A DNA stretch of 64,000 nucleotides from Helicobacter ganmani (GTDB lineage: Bacteria > Campylobacterota > Campylobacteria > Campylobacterales > Helicobacteraceae): contig NZ_NXLS01000001.1 in assembly GCF_003364315.1 (NCBI RefSeq), positions 62,001-126,000 of the forward strand. Direction: 5' to 3'. The notes beneath the pieces were generated by a model. It searched no databases. It was given only the letters and a program-made list of their open reading frames with translations, and was not told the DNA's origin. Shown here one piece after another: positions 39,432-48,057 of the stretch. Within the stretch, counting starts at the first letter, position 1; every line of letters starts with the position of its first letter. The position numbers and the translations under genes were made by a program.

Positions 39432-40355
39432 ATGTTTGATAAAATCATCAAAGAAAATCAATTTAAAACAAAATGTGTGATTGCTCTTTATTTACTGATT
39501 TTTGTTTTTATTGGCTTACTCGTGGATATTGTGCGTATGAACGCGTCAAATTTCAGTGAAGGGATTTATAGGCTTTTAACTTTCAGGGAATTTCCCATAG
39601 TTACTTGCGTTTTGTTAGTCATTGCTGCTTTGGTTGTTTTGTTTGTAATTCGTAATTTTAAACGTATTTTGCTTAGTGGAAACGAATACAAAGAGATTCT
39701 GTATGGCAAGGAATCGAACGCACAAGAGCGAGAAATGAGCATAATCTTAGATGAGCTAGTAGAGGTGGCAAATCTTTCGTTTCGCCCTAAATTATTTCTT
39801 ATGGAAGCACCTTTTATGAACGCGTTTGCAAGTGGTTGGAATGCAGATAATTCTCTCATTGCGGTAACAACGACTCTAGTAAGGAATCTTACGCGCGAGG
39901 AGTTAAAAGCAGTGATGGCACACGAGTTAAGCCATATTCGGCACGGAGACATTCGCTTAACTTTAATGGTTGGCGTTTTAAGTAATATTATGCTACTTGT
40001 CGTGAATTATGCAGTGTATTTATTTTTGGGAAATTCTAGGGAAAAAGGCGCGAATCTTGCAAGAGCAATTCTGTTAATTTTGCAATTTGTTTTACCCTTG
40101 CTTACGCTTGTTTTGCAGATGTTTTTAAGTCGTTCTAGGGAATATATGGCGGATTCTGGAGCGGCGTATTTAATGGGTGATAATAAGCCTATGATTAAAG
40201 CATTGCAGAAAATTAGTGGAAATTATGCACAATCAGATTTTTCACAAAGTGATACAAATCCTACGCGTTCTGCGCTTTATATTTTTAGCGCAAACGAGCT
40301 TTTTAGCACACACCCAAGCATTGAGAATCGCATTCAAGCATTATTAAGACAATAA
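39432..40355 (+). CDS. htpX: Membrane metalloprotease HtpX
   Basis: Inner-membrane M48 protease for damaged membrane proteins, 307 residues. Two N-terminal TMs (about 15-34, 56-75) are followed by the zinc motif HELSH (H164-H168) in [16 protein letters not shown], two more TMs (about 175-235) and [13 protein letters not shown] supplying the third ligand. It differs from the secreted M48 lipoprotein at 13.3 kb in topology. Confidence 0.93.
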   Translation: MFDKIIKENQFKTKCVIALYLLIFVFIGLLVDIVRMNASNFSEGIYRLLTFREFPIVTCVLLVIAALVVLFVIRNFKRILLSGNEYKEILYGKESNAQEREMSIILDELVEVANLSFRPKLFLMEAPFMNAFASGWNADNSLIAVTTTLVRNLTREELKAVMAHELSHIRHGDIRLTLMVGVLSNIMLLVVNYAVYLFLGNSREKGANLARAILLILQFVLPLLTLVLQMFLSRSREYMADSGAAYLMGDNKPMIKALQKISGNYAQSDFSQSDTNPTRSALYIFSANELFSTHPSIENRIQALLRQ

Positions 40356-40363
40356 GGAATCCT

Positions 40364-40921
40364 ATGCAACAAGATTTACAGGAAATAATCCGCTGTATTT
40401 TTGATTATATCGGCGAGGATAGGAATCGCGAGGGACTATTAGAGACACCAAAGCGCGTGGTGAAAAGCTGGGAACATTTATATAGTGGATATAAAAGCGA
40501 CCCAAAGGAGATTCTAGGTAGAGTATTCACAGAGGGGGCTTGTGATGAAATGGTGGTGCTTAAAAATATAGAATTTTATTCTGTGTGTGAGCACCATTTA
40601 TTGCCCTTTTTTGGCAAAATTTCTATTGGTTATATCCCAGATTCCAAAGTTGTTGGAATCTCAAAGTTAGCGCGTTTGGTGGAGGTGTATTCTAGGCGGT
40701 TGCAGATTCAAGAGAAAATGACTTCACAAATTGCAGATACCTTAATGGAAGTCTTGCAGCCCAAAGGTGTAATGGTGGTTGCAGAGGCAAAACATATGTG
40801 TATGGTAATGCGCGGTGTGGAAAAGCAGAATAGCATAATGCTGACAAGTGCGATTCGAGGATTATTTAAAAGTGACCATAGAACGCGTGAAGAGTTTATG
40901 GGATATATTAAAAAAGGATAA
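40364..40921 (+). CDS. folE: GTP cyclohydrolase I
   Basis: Makes dihydroneopterin triphosphate, first step toward folate (and queuosine in some bacteria). It is 185 residues with [18 protein letters not shown] (zinc ligands C/H), [24 protein letters not shown] and [13 protein letters not shown] (second Cys ligand). It lies 8 bases after htpX and 2 bases before the methyltransferase gene. Confidence 0.97.
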   Translation: MQQDLQEIIRCIFDYIGEDRNREGLLETPKRVVKSWEHLYSGYKSDPKEILGRVFTEGACDEMVVLKNIEFYSVCEHHLLPFFGKISIGYIPDSKVVGISKLARLVEVYSRRLQIQEKMTSQIADTLMEVLQPKGVMVVAEAKHMCMVMRGVEKQNSIMLTSAIRGLFKSDHRTREEFMGYIKKG

Positions 40922-40923
40922 AA

Positions 40924-42138
40924 ATGCAGCAAGAACATATCATCACTTTAAACCTAAAGACAGAGGGTATCTGCTATCAAATGTATGTGCCTTTTTATAA
41001 AACAGATTTCATTCAAGGATATGTGAGCAGACAAAAAGAACCTTATGAATATGAAATGCTCCAGGCAATGCTTTTAAGAATTCCTAAAGATTCTTTTGTG
41101 CTAGATATTGGAATGAATATCGGTAACCATTCTTTGTTTCTTGCGGCAAATGGCTTGAGAGTGATTGCTTTTGAAGCAAATCCGAAAATGTCTAAAATAG
41201 CTAAAGAAAGTATTGCATTGAATGAATTTGAAAACAAAATTCAAGTCAATGAGTTTGGATTGTCTGATTGCGAGGGGATAATGCACTTTGCTAAAGAAAT
41301 TCCAAGTAATTTTGGCGGAATGTCCCTAAGTAGTGGCGCAGGGGAAAGTGGGGCTGGGATTGTCGTTAAGACTTTGGATAGCCTAAAAGTGCAAGAGAAA
41401 ATTTCTTGTATTAAGATTGATGTAGAAGGAATGGAATCACGTGTGCTTCAAGGCGCAAGAGAGTTGATTATGAGAAATCGTCCAATGATTTATGCGGAAG
41501 CGAATTATTCACAGGATTTTGTTAAACTAGAACGCGTATTAGAATCGCTAGAATACGTGCATTGGGATACTTTTGGGGGTTCTCCTATGCATTTGTTTTT
41601 GCCTTTAGAGCAAATAGAAACCAAACGACTTTTAGCTAAAACATCTGCAAAGATTGTTAATTTGCAGTTATTTAATACAAACTATAAGCAATCAAGTTAT
41701 ATGCAGACTTCTATTTGGCATTTAAGAAAAGATATGGGCAACCTTGCTTCCAAAATGGAAATAGAAAATATAAATAAACATCGTATTGCCCGCTTAGAAT
41801 CTCTCCTCTTTGGCACAGCAAAAGACAGAATCAAAAACCATCTTAGCTACCAATTAGGACAAATCCTCCTTAAAGATTCTAAATCTTTCTTTGGAATCTC
41901 AAAACTCCCTTTTAAGATTCTATGGACAATACTAAAACACAAAAACAAACAAAAACAATATCAAGAAAAAATCACAAACAACCCTTGCTTAAAGCTTCCC
42001 TCTTTAGAATCCTATCCTGACTACAAGCAAGCCTTAAAAATCAAAAATTATTTCTCTTACCAATTAGGAGAAGCATTCCTTACTTCTATCTCTGCGGGGG
42101 GGGGGGGGATTTCTCACCTTTATCCGCAAAGTGCGTAA
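40924..42138 (+). CDS. FkbM-family methyltransferase with phase-variable C-terminal tail
   Basis: SAM-dependent O-methyltransferase-like protein, 404 residues in the present frame. The FkbM domain (about 45-225) shows VLDIGMNIGNHSLFLA, VIAFEANPKM and CIKIDVEGMESRVLQGA. From about residue 300 it carries a different module (RIKNHLSYQLG..., SKLPFKILW, LKLPSLESYPDYKQAL, YFSYQLGEAFL) also found at the ends of two glycosyltransferases in this window. A 13-G tract at 42096-42108 encodes Ala/Gly, after which the present frame ends ISHLYPQSA. With 12 G it would end GFLTFIRKVRKLKEKYKR (stop at 42161-42163), which aligns with the tail of the transferase at 52 kb. A role in glycan methylation is inferred. 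Confidence 0.85.
   Translation: MQQEHIITLNLKTEGICYQMYVPFYKTDFIQGYVSRQKEPYEYEMLQAMLLRIPKDSFVLDIGMNIGNHSLFLAANGLRVIAFEANPKMSKIAKESIALNEFENKIQVNEFGLSDCEGIMHFAKEIPSNFGGMSLSSGAGESGAGIVVKTLDSLKVQEKISCIKIDVEGMESRVLQGARELIMRNRPMIYAEANYSQDFVKLERVLESLEYVHWDTFGGSPMHLFLPLEQIETKRLLAKTSAKIVNLQLFNTNYKQSSYMQTSIWHLRKDMGNLASKMEIENINKHRIARLESLLFGTAKDRIKNHLSYQLGQILLKDSKSFFGISKLPFKILWTILKHKNKQKQYQEKITNNPCLKLPSLESYPDYKQALKIKNYFSYQLGEAFLTSISAGGGGISHLYPQSA
42096..42108 (+). repeat. Poly-G tract (13 G) in the tail of the FkbM gene
   Basis: Thirteen G at 42096-42108, the first completing a GCG codon. Thirteen gives the tail ISHLYPQSA; 12 gives FLTFIRKVRKLKEKYKR; 14 gives DFSPLSAKCVS. The catalytic domain is unaffected in all three phases, so slippage changes the C-terminal end rather than switching the gene off. 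Confidence 0.9.
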
Positions 42139-42213
42139 GTTAAAAGAGAAATACAAGAGATAAGAATGTATCTAAAGTGCGTGATTAGGTTGTAACTTCT
42201 CTTAATAAGATTA

Positions 42214-44067
42214 TTATTTCAAATGCAATGTTTGAAAAACTGCTTGTGCTAAAGTTGGTGGTAGCACTTTTGTTAGTTCCTCTAAATTGGCACGATAAAT
42301 TTCCTCAAAACTCCCAAAATAAGACAAAAGTTTATTTTGTGTTGCTTTGCCAATCCCTTTGATTTCCAAAATTTTTGATTGTTGCATTGTTTTTCGTTTT
42401 CGTTTTTGATGGAAAGTAATTGCAAAACGATGGGCTTCATCGCGCAGTTTTTGAATGAATTGCAAACGCTTATCGCTAGGGGCGAGGCGATAATCTTGCA
42501 GGACTTCATCACGTAGAATATCCCTTGCACTTCCTTTAGCACGGTAAGCCTTGCTATCCACTTTTTCTTTTGCGATTCCGATGACTTCCAAATTTACCCC
42601 CGCACTATCAAGCAAGGTTCTAGCTAAGTTGATTTGCCCCGCTCCCCCATCTAGCACCCATAAATCCGGTGGGGATTCTTTGCTAAAATCCGAGATTCTA
42701 CGCTCTAGCATTTCACGCATTTGGGAATACTCGTCTGTGCCTTCTAACAAGTACTGCCGATAAGATTCCTTGCAGAATGCCCCATTTTCATAGACAATCA
42801 TCGCCCCAACGCATTGCGCACCTGTATGATGTGAAGTGTCAAAAACTTCAAAGCGGAAAGGAACATTTTGTAAGCAAAAGAGTTTTTTAATCTCGCCGAG
42901 CACTTCCTCCTCCTCGTCTTTTTGCAAACGCAAAATCTCTTTACCATTTTGCAAAGCAAGTTCGCACAATCGCTTTTTCTCTCCGCTTTTTGGATAATAC
43001 AAAGGAATCTTTTTGCCAAGATTTTGTCGCAAGAAATTTTCTAGTTCTTTTGCAATTTCTCCCAAATCAAAAGGAATCAAGATTTGCTTTGGTTTCAAAG
43101 GTAAATCCTTGCTGTAATAATTTAGCACTGCTTGTTTGTAGATTGCACTTTCCTCAAAACCAATTTCACTTTTGATAATTTGTGTTGCGCTAGAAACAAT
43201 CTTGCCACTGCGCATAAAGAGTTTGACTAAAGCAGCACGTTTTTCTTCACAAACAAGAGCAAACACATCTAAATCTTCCAATCGTGCAAAATCAACAGAG
43301 GAAATAGGGTTTAACTGCTGAATCTTTGTGATTCTATCCCGCAAGATTCTAGCTTCTTCAAAACGCAAATTATTGGATAAAAACAGCATTTTTTCTTCTA
43401 ATTTTACAAGGATTTTTTTGGGATTTTCTATGCAATGAAGTGCGTTTTGCAAGATTTGATGATAAGATTCTACATTTATGCGCCCCTCGCAAGGTGCAAG
43501 ACATCTTTTGATTTGATAAAAGAGACAAGCTTTTTTACCTTGCTTGCAAGATTCTTTTTGCACAAGCGGAAAAACCTCATAAAGGCTTTCTAGTAAATCA
43601 CGTGCTCCACTAGAGTAAGGTCCAAAATAGCGCAAACCCTGCATTTTCAAAACTTTTCTTGTTAGAATAATGCGGGGGAAATCCTCTTGCGAATTGACGC
43701 ATAGGTAAGGATAGGTTTTATCATCACGCAAAAGAATATTGTATTTGGGTTTGAGTTGTTTAATCAGTGAATTTTCCAAAATCAAAGCGTCATTTTCATT
43801 TTCTACGATGAGATAACGTATCATCGCGATTTGTTGCACCATTTGTGCAATGCGCGCACTCAAATTGGGTGCGGGAGATAGAGTAGGAGTGAAACGAAAA
43901 TAGCTTTTTACGCGATTTTTAAGATTCTTTGCTTTTCCTACATAAAGCAATCGTCCCTCACTATCAAAATAATGATAAACTCCACTTTGGTTTGGAATCT
44001 TTTTTAAAACCTCCAAAAGATTGTTGGAGAGCGGTTTGGGCTTGATTGTTGTCTCTTTGGATTCCAT
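42214..44067 (-). CDS. uvrC: Excinuclease ABC subunit UvrC
   Basis: Dual-incision nuclease of nucleotide excision repair, 617 residues. The N-terminal GIY-YIG domain (SGVYHYFDSEGRLLYVGKAKNLKNRVKSY), the UVR motif region, the RNase H-like C-terminal endonuclease (FEVFDTSHHTGAQCVGAMIVYE, DLWVLDGGAGQINLA) and terminal helix-hairpin-helix pair (LEIKGIGKATQNKLLSYFGSFEEI) are in order. It converges with the FkbM gene at 42.2 kb. Confidence 0.98.
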   Translation of the reverse strand: MESKETTIKPKPLSNNLLEVLKKIPNQSGVYHYFDSEGRLLYVGKAKNLKNRVKSYFRFTPTLSPAPNLSARIAQMVQQIAMIRYLIVENENDALILENSLIKQLKPKYNILLRDDKTYPYLCVNSQEDFPRIILTRKVLKMQGLRYFGPYSSGARDLLESLYEVFPLVQKESCKQGKKACLFYQIKRCLAPCEGRINVESYHQILQNALHCIENPKKILVKLEEKMLFLSNNLRFEEARILRDRITKIQQLNPISSVDFARLEDLDVFALVCEEKRAALVKLFMRSGKIVSSATQIIKSEIGFEESAIYKQAVLNYYSKDLPLKPKQILIPFDLGEIAKELENFLRQNLGKKIPLYYPKSGEKKRLCELALQNGKEILRLQKDEEEEVLGEIKKLFCLQNVPFRFEVFDTSHHTGAQCVGAMIVYENGAFCKESYRQYLLEGTDEYSQMREMLERRISDFSKESPPDLWVLDGGAGQINLARTLLDSAGVNLEVIGIAKEKVDSKAYRAKGSARDILRDEVLQDYRLAPSDKRLQFIQKLRDEAHRFAITFHQKRKRKTMQQSKILEIKGIGKATQNKLLSYFGSFEEIYRANLEELTKVLPPTLAQAVFQTLHLK

Positions 44068-44074
44068 AAAAATC

Positions 44075-44533
44075 TTACAAAAATTTATTTTGATTTTGTA
44101 GAATTACTTGGCGGATATTTTCAAAGATTTCAAAGATTTCGGTATCTTTTGCGTAATTAATGAAATTTCCGTGAGCAAGTTCTCCATAGCACTGCGCGAC
44201 TTCATTTTCTTGCCGAAATTCTACTTCTTTGTGGTAAGCATTATAGGTTACAAAGCATTTAATGTCTTGCACATTGGTAAGATGGGATTTTTCCTTTTGA
44301 TAAGTTTTTAAGAGCTGTTTAAGAAGGGAGATTTTATGATAAAATTCTTGTTTAAAAGCTGGGTGTTTGAGTGCCAAAAATAAAATGTCATTCTTGATAT
44401 AGCCAAAAGCAATTCCGCTTTTGATGCTAAGAGGAAGCAAGCGAATAAACTGATTAAGTTGGCTGACTTCGTAATATTTTTGATAGCAAGGAGTGCTAAA
44501 GAGATGAGACAAGACTTCCGATACATTTTTCAT
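44075..44533 (-). CDS. DciA-like (DUF721-type) protein
   Basis: A 152-residue protein. The stretch SIKSGIAFGYIKNDILFLALKHPAFKQEFYHKISLLKQLL resembles the DUF721/DciA core (a basic strand, then a hydrophobic SSxxAQEL-like helix), a family that recruits replicative helicase in bacteria lacking DnaC. The match is by pattern only, so the call is tentative. It starts 7 bases before uvrC on the same strand. Its 5' end overlaps the divergent small lipoprotein gene by 30 bases. Confidence 0.55.
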   Translation of the reverse strand: MKNVSEVLSHLFSTPCYQKYYEVSQLNQFIRLLPLSIKSGIAFGYIKNDILFLALKHPAFKQEFYHKISLLKQLLKTYQKEKSHLTNVQDIKCFVTYNAYHKEVEFRQENEVAQCYGELAHGNFINYAKDTEIFEIFENIRQVILQNQNKFL

Positions 44534-44677
44534 TTTTTAATTATAGCACAGATTTTTTGTCTTAGTTTTTTAAGTGTGGGTTGTGGATTTAAAGATGACC
44601 CTTACAATCCAAAAAGCAAAACAAGCCAAAAAGAGAACAGAATTTATGCACAATTGGAATTTCAAGAGTTAAAATAA
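44504..44677 (+). CDS. Small LptM-like lipoprotein
   Basis: A 57-residue protein from ATG at 44504, with an N-terminal hydrophobic segment ending in the lipobox FLSVGC, then GFKDDPYNPK. The CGxKxxPYxP pattern just after the lipid cysteine resembles LptM (YifL), which helps assemble the LptD/E translocon. The match is short, so this is inference. The 5' end overlaps the divergent DciA-like gene by 30 bases, and nadB starts 10 bases after its stop. Confidence 0.6.
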   Translation: MRQDFRYIFHFLIIAQIFCLSFLSVGCGFKDDPYNPKSKTSQKENRIYAQLEFQELK

Positions 44678-44687
44678 GGATTTAGAA

Positions 44688-46175
44688 ATGTTTAATTTTG
44701 ATGTGATTATCGTAGGGGCTGGTGTTGCAGGATTGTATGCGTCTTTGAATCTACCTAAAAATCTAAAAGTTTTAATTCTTTGTAAAGAGCAACCTTGGGA
44801 ATGCAATACTTTTTATGCGCAAGGTGGAATCGCAGTGGCAAAGGATATCAATGATATTCCTTTGCATATAGAAGATACACTAAACGCTGGTGCGGGAATG
44901 TGTGATGAAAAGGCAGTTAAGACATTAAGTGAGGAAAGTTTGGAGGTATTAGAGGATTTGATTGAGCGTCAAACTCCTTTTGACAGGGACGAAAAAGGCG
45001 ATTTACTCTTCACCAAAGAAGCAGCCCATAGCACTTCACGGATTATCCACGCGGGAGGAGATTGCACAGGCAGGGTTTTGCATTCGCATTTGATAGCACA
45101 AGTTTCCCATACATTGTGGAAAAATGCAGCCGTTACGGAATTGCTCATTGAGGGAAATCATTGCTATGGTGTGAGTGTGCTAACTAAGCGCGGAAGTTAT
45201 AATCTTTATGCCAAACATGTAATTTTGGCAAGCGGAGGAGTAGGTGCGCTTTTTGAATATCACACGAATGCTTATACGATTTCTAGCGAACTGCATGGAA
45301 TGATTTTAGAGAATAGTTTAAAACTTAAAGATATGGAAATGTTGCAATTTCACCCCACCGTGTTTGTGAAAACTCCCCGTGCGCGCAAAATGCTTTTGAG
45401 TGAAGCTTTGCGAGGCGAGGGGGCTAGGGTCGTGGATTTTTGGGGGAATCGCTTTTTGTTTGATTATGATTCTTCAGGTGAGCTAGCCCCGCGTGATAAA
45501 GTCGCGCGTAGTATTTTTGACTATAAGATGAAGTTGCAAGAAAGAAATCCAAACGCTCCACAAGAGCAAAAGGAAGTTTATTTGGATTTAAGTCCATTTT
45601 CTAAAGAGTTTTTTTATGAACGCTTTCCTAATATCGCACGCAACTTAAGCGCACTTGGATATGAATTGCCAAAGGATAAAATCCCGATTTCTCCTGCATT
45701 TCATTATTGTATGGGAGGGATTGAGACGGACAATATAGGGCGGGTTATCGGTATGCAAAATCTTTATGCTATGGGGGAATGCGCTTGCACAGGTGTGCAT
45801 GGGGCGAATCGTTTAGCGTCTAATTCTTTGCTAGAGGGCTTGGTGTTTTCAAGACGCAGTGCCAAAGAGATTTTAGGAAGTTATGGGGCAGGAAATAGAA
45901 TCCAAGATTCTAAATTGAGGGAATTTCCTTTGCATTCGCAAGTATTACAAAAAGAACAAGACGAGAATCTCAAAGCGATTTTGCGTCATTTAATGTGGCA
46001 CAAAGTAGGTATTATTCGCAAGAAATCTGGTTTAAATGAAGCTCTAGGTGGAGTGGAAGTAATGTTACAAAGTGGAGTGGGAAGACTTTTGCGCTTGCGT
46101 TTGCTTACTGCTAAGAACATTATAGAATCTGCACTTAAGAGAGATTTTTCAGTCGGTGCGCATTATATTGAATAA
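44688..46175 (+). CDS. nadB: L-aspartate oxidase NadB
   Basis: FAD enzyme that starts de novo NAD synthesis by making iminoaspartate. It is 495 residues with dinucleotide-binding GAGVAGLYASLNL, FAD-binding FYAQGGIAVA, HSTSRIIHAGGDCTGRVLHSHL, and YCMGGIETDNIGRVIGMQNLYAMGECACTGVHGANRLASNSLLEGLVFSRR, all NadB-like rather than fumarate reductase. nadA and nadC are not adjacent. Confidence 0.96.
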   Translation: MFNFDVIIVGAGVAGLYASLNLPKNLKVLILCKEQPWECNTFYAQGGIAVAKDINDIPLHIEDTLNAGAGMCDEKAVKTLSEESLEVLEDLIERQTPFDRDEKGDLLFTKEAAHSTSRIIHAGGDCTGRVLHSHLIAQVSHTLWKNAAVTELLIEGNHCYGVSVLTKRGSYNLYAKHVILASGGVGALFEYHTNAYTISSELHGMILENSLKLKDMEMLQFHPTVFVKTPRARKMLLSEALRGEGARVVDFWGNRFLFDYDSSGELAPRDKVARSIFDYKMKLQERNPNAPQEQKEVYLDLSPFSKEFFYERFPNIARNLSALGYELPKDKIPISPAFHYCMGGIETDNIGRVIGMQNLYAMGECACTGVHGANRLASNSLLEGLVFSRRSAKEILGSYGAGNRIQDSKLREFPLHSQVLQKEQDENLKAILRHLMWHKVGIIRKKSGLNEALGGVEVMLQSGVGRLLRLRLLTAKNIIESALKRDFSVGAHYIE

Positions 46176-46406
46176 TGCTTGTTTGCAAAGATTCTTTATT
46201 GCGTTATTGTGAAGTGCAGTAATGTCGGCAGATGATTTGGAGTCATCGTAAGCCAAAATAGCCTATAAGCTTAATTTGTCAATAAGATTCTACTGCAAGA
46301 TTCTAAAGGGTAGATTTGTGCTTTGTGGGTGAGTGCTTTACACGCACGCCACGAATGTTACTCATTTTGCAAGGACAAATTCTATTGCAAAGGCGAAGCA
46401 TAAAGT
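46176..46406. repeat. Intergenic region with dispersed-repeat-like motifs
   Basis: This 231-base gap between convergent nadB and the DUF455 gene contains no ORF or RNA I recognise. It holds TAAGCCAAAATAGCCTATAAG and GCAAGGAC, shared in order with the gaps at 13.2 kb and 53.3 kb, plus GTGAGTGCTTTACACGCACGC, which contains partial inverted symmetry. It may be a decayed interspersed element. Confidence 0.35.
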
Positions 46407-47249
46407 TTATTTCGGATTTTGTGAGAGGAAAATTTCATTTTCTAGCATTTTGATTTCCTCTGCACTAAAGCCTGCTTGCAAACGCGCATTAATGTTAAAT
46501 TGCGCGTTGGCTTTGGGGAAAGAAAAATGATAATTTTTAAGAATCTCAAAGTATTTTAAAGCTCTTTGTTGTGGGGCAATTCTTTCTTGTTCGCACGCGA
46601 AATGAAACCACACATTTCCCTTAAAAACGTGCGAAATTTCATCTTGTAAAATCATCTCTAAAGCTCCTAAAAGCTCCTTTTTGATAGTGTGATTACTACT
46701 TTGAACTTTGGCACATAAAAAAGGATTGACATCTAAGCCCACCGCTTCCATTCCGCGTGGAATGAGCGCGATTCTATCCAATAAAACATTGCAATTTTTC
46801 ATAGAATCAAAGAGTAAAGTATGCACACCAAAGTCTCCATATCGGAAGCCTAGAGTCTCTAAAAGTGCATTGAGTGCCAAAAAGTGCTTCACTTCCTCGT
46901 TGGCAACTTCCACCCAATCACGATAAAATGTAAGTGGTAGATTTCTAAAGCGATAGGCGCAATCTAGTGCTAAATCAATCGCAGAAAATTCAATGTGCGC
47001 AAGGGAATGCAAAAGATGTGCGACATTTAAATCTGTTTTGAGATACTTGCCTTGCGGAACTTTATAGGGTGGAATGATTTGACAAAAATGTGCAAAAGTC
47101 GGAATCCCTAGCGACAAAATAGCTTGCTGATGTTCTAAGTGAAAATTTGGAAAGTTTTGCCAAATTTCTTGAGTTAGCATACATTTTTCTTGTGCGTTTT
47201 TTGCATTTAAGGCATTAAAGAGTGTGGAAAATAGCTCGTGTGATTCCAT
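46407..47249 (-). CDS. DUF455 family ferritin-like protein
   Basis: A 280-residue protein of the DUF455 family, a predicted di-iron four-helix fold. Metal-ligand-like motifs are visible: LAHIEFSAIDLALDCAYRF (E then H), WVEVANEEVKHFLALNALLE (ExxxH) and EMILQDEISHVFKGNVWF (ExxH). Function is not established; relation to MiaE-like hydroxylases is a possibility from fold only. It lies one base after the MarC gene on the same strand. Confidence 0.8.
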   Translation of the reverse strand: MESHELFSTLFNALNAKNAQEKCMLTQEIWQNFPNFHLEHQQAILSLGIPTFAHFCQIIPPYKVPQGKYLKTDLNVAHLLHSLAHIEFSAIDLALDCAYRFRNLPLTFYRDWVEVANEEVKHFLALNALLETLGFRYGDFGVHTLLFDSMKNCNVLLDRIALIPRGMEAVGLDVNPFLCAKVQSSNHTIKKELLGALEMILQDEISHVFKGNVWFHFACEQERIAPQQRALKYFEILKNYHFSFPKANAQFNINARLQAGFSAEEIKMLENEIFLSQNPK

Positions 47250-47250
47250 T

Positions 47251-47874
47251 TTAAAATACAGCTTTTAATCCGATGAGAATCATTTTGACACCCATCGCCA
47301 TAATAAAAACAAGTGCAATGCGCGAAAGAACATGTAATACAAGTTTGCCCAATATGCGTTCAATGCTAGCCGCAAAATGAAAAAGCCCAAGCATAAAGGC
47401 AAAAGCCGCAACTACCGCAAAAATTGTTAGTATTAACCCCTTTTCTTCTGATAAAACAACCACCGTAGAAAGCGTCCCTGGACCTACAAGCATAGGAAAC
47501 GCCATCGGCACAATGCTTTGATTGAGTAATTCACTTTTGCTTAAGCCTTCGTGTTGTTGCATTTCTTTGTGGGAGGGTAGTAATAATCCCTTTGTGCTAA
47601 CCAAAATGAGCAAGAAACCTCCTGCAATGCGCAAATGATTTAAATCTATTTTAAACAAAAAAGTCATAATAAAAGGACCTGTGAGCAAAAATAAAATCAC
47701 AATGACAAAGGCGACATAGAGGATATTGCGAAAAAGACTTTGGCGCATTGTAGTTTCTAAATCGTCTGTCATAGAGATGAATTGCGGGAGATTGCCAAAA
47801 GGATTGAGGACGGCAATAATTGTAATAGCAATAAGCAAAAGGCTATAAAGTTGAGATTCTATTCCAGCAAACAT
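47251..47874 (-). CDS. MarC family integral membrane protein
   Basis: A 207-residue protein with about six hydrophobic segments. AVLNPFGNLPQFISMT near the N-terminus and NQSIVPMAFPMLVGPGTLSTVVVL in the middle are MarC/UPF0056 signatures. Despite the name the family has no proven role in multidrug resistance. Its ATG is at 47874, and the DUF455 gene follows after one base. Confidence 0.88.
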   Translation of the reverse strand: MFAGIESQLYSLLLIAITIIAVLNPFGNLPQFISMTDDLETTMRQSLFRNILYVAFVIVILFLLTGPFIMTFLFKIDLNHLRIAGGFLLILVSTKGLLLPSHKEMQQHEGLSKSELLNQSIVPMAFPMLVGPGTLSTVVVLSEEKGLILTIFAVVAAFAFMLGLFHFAASIERILGKLVLHVLSRIALVFIMAMGVKMILIGLKAVF

Positions 47875-48057
47875 TTTTTCTTCTTAAAATGGAGTTTTGA
47901 GAATTTTAGTAAAATTAAAGCGAAAAATCAACCTTGTTTTTTTGGATTCTTTTAGGCGAGAAGTTATTTAAATTTGGAATCCCTAATGGATTTATTAAGA
48001 AAGAATGGTTAGCACTTAGAATCTTAAAGATTCCAAATGCTAAAGGTGAAAAGTAGA
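47875..48057. other. Intergenic gap, nothing recognised
   Basis: These 183 bases lie upstream of marC and downstream of the ATP-grasp-like gene on the minus strand. I see several GAATC/GATTC words but no clear promoter, hairpin or ORF of note. Confidence 0.3.
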
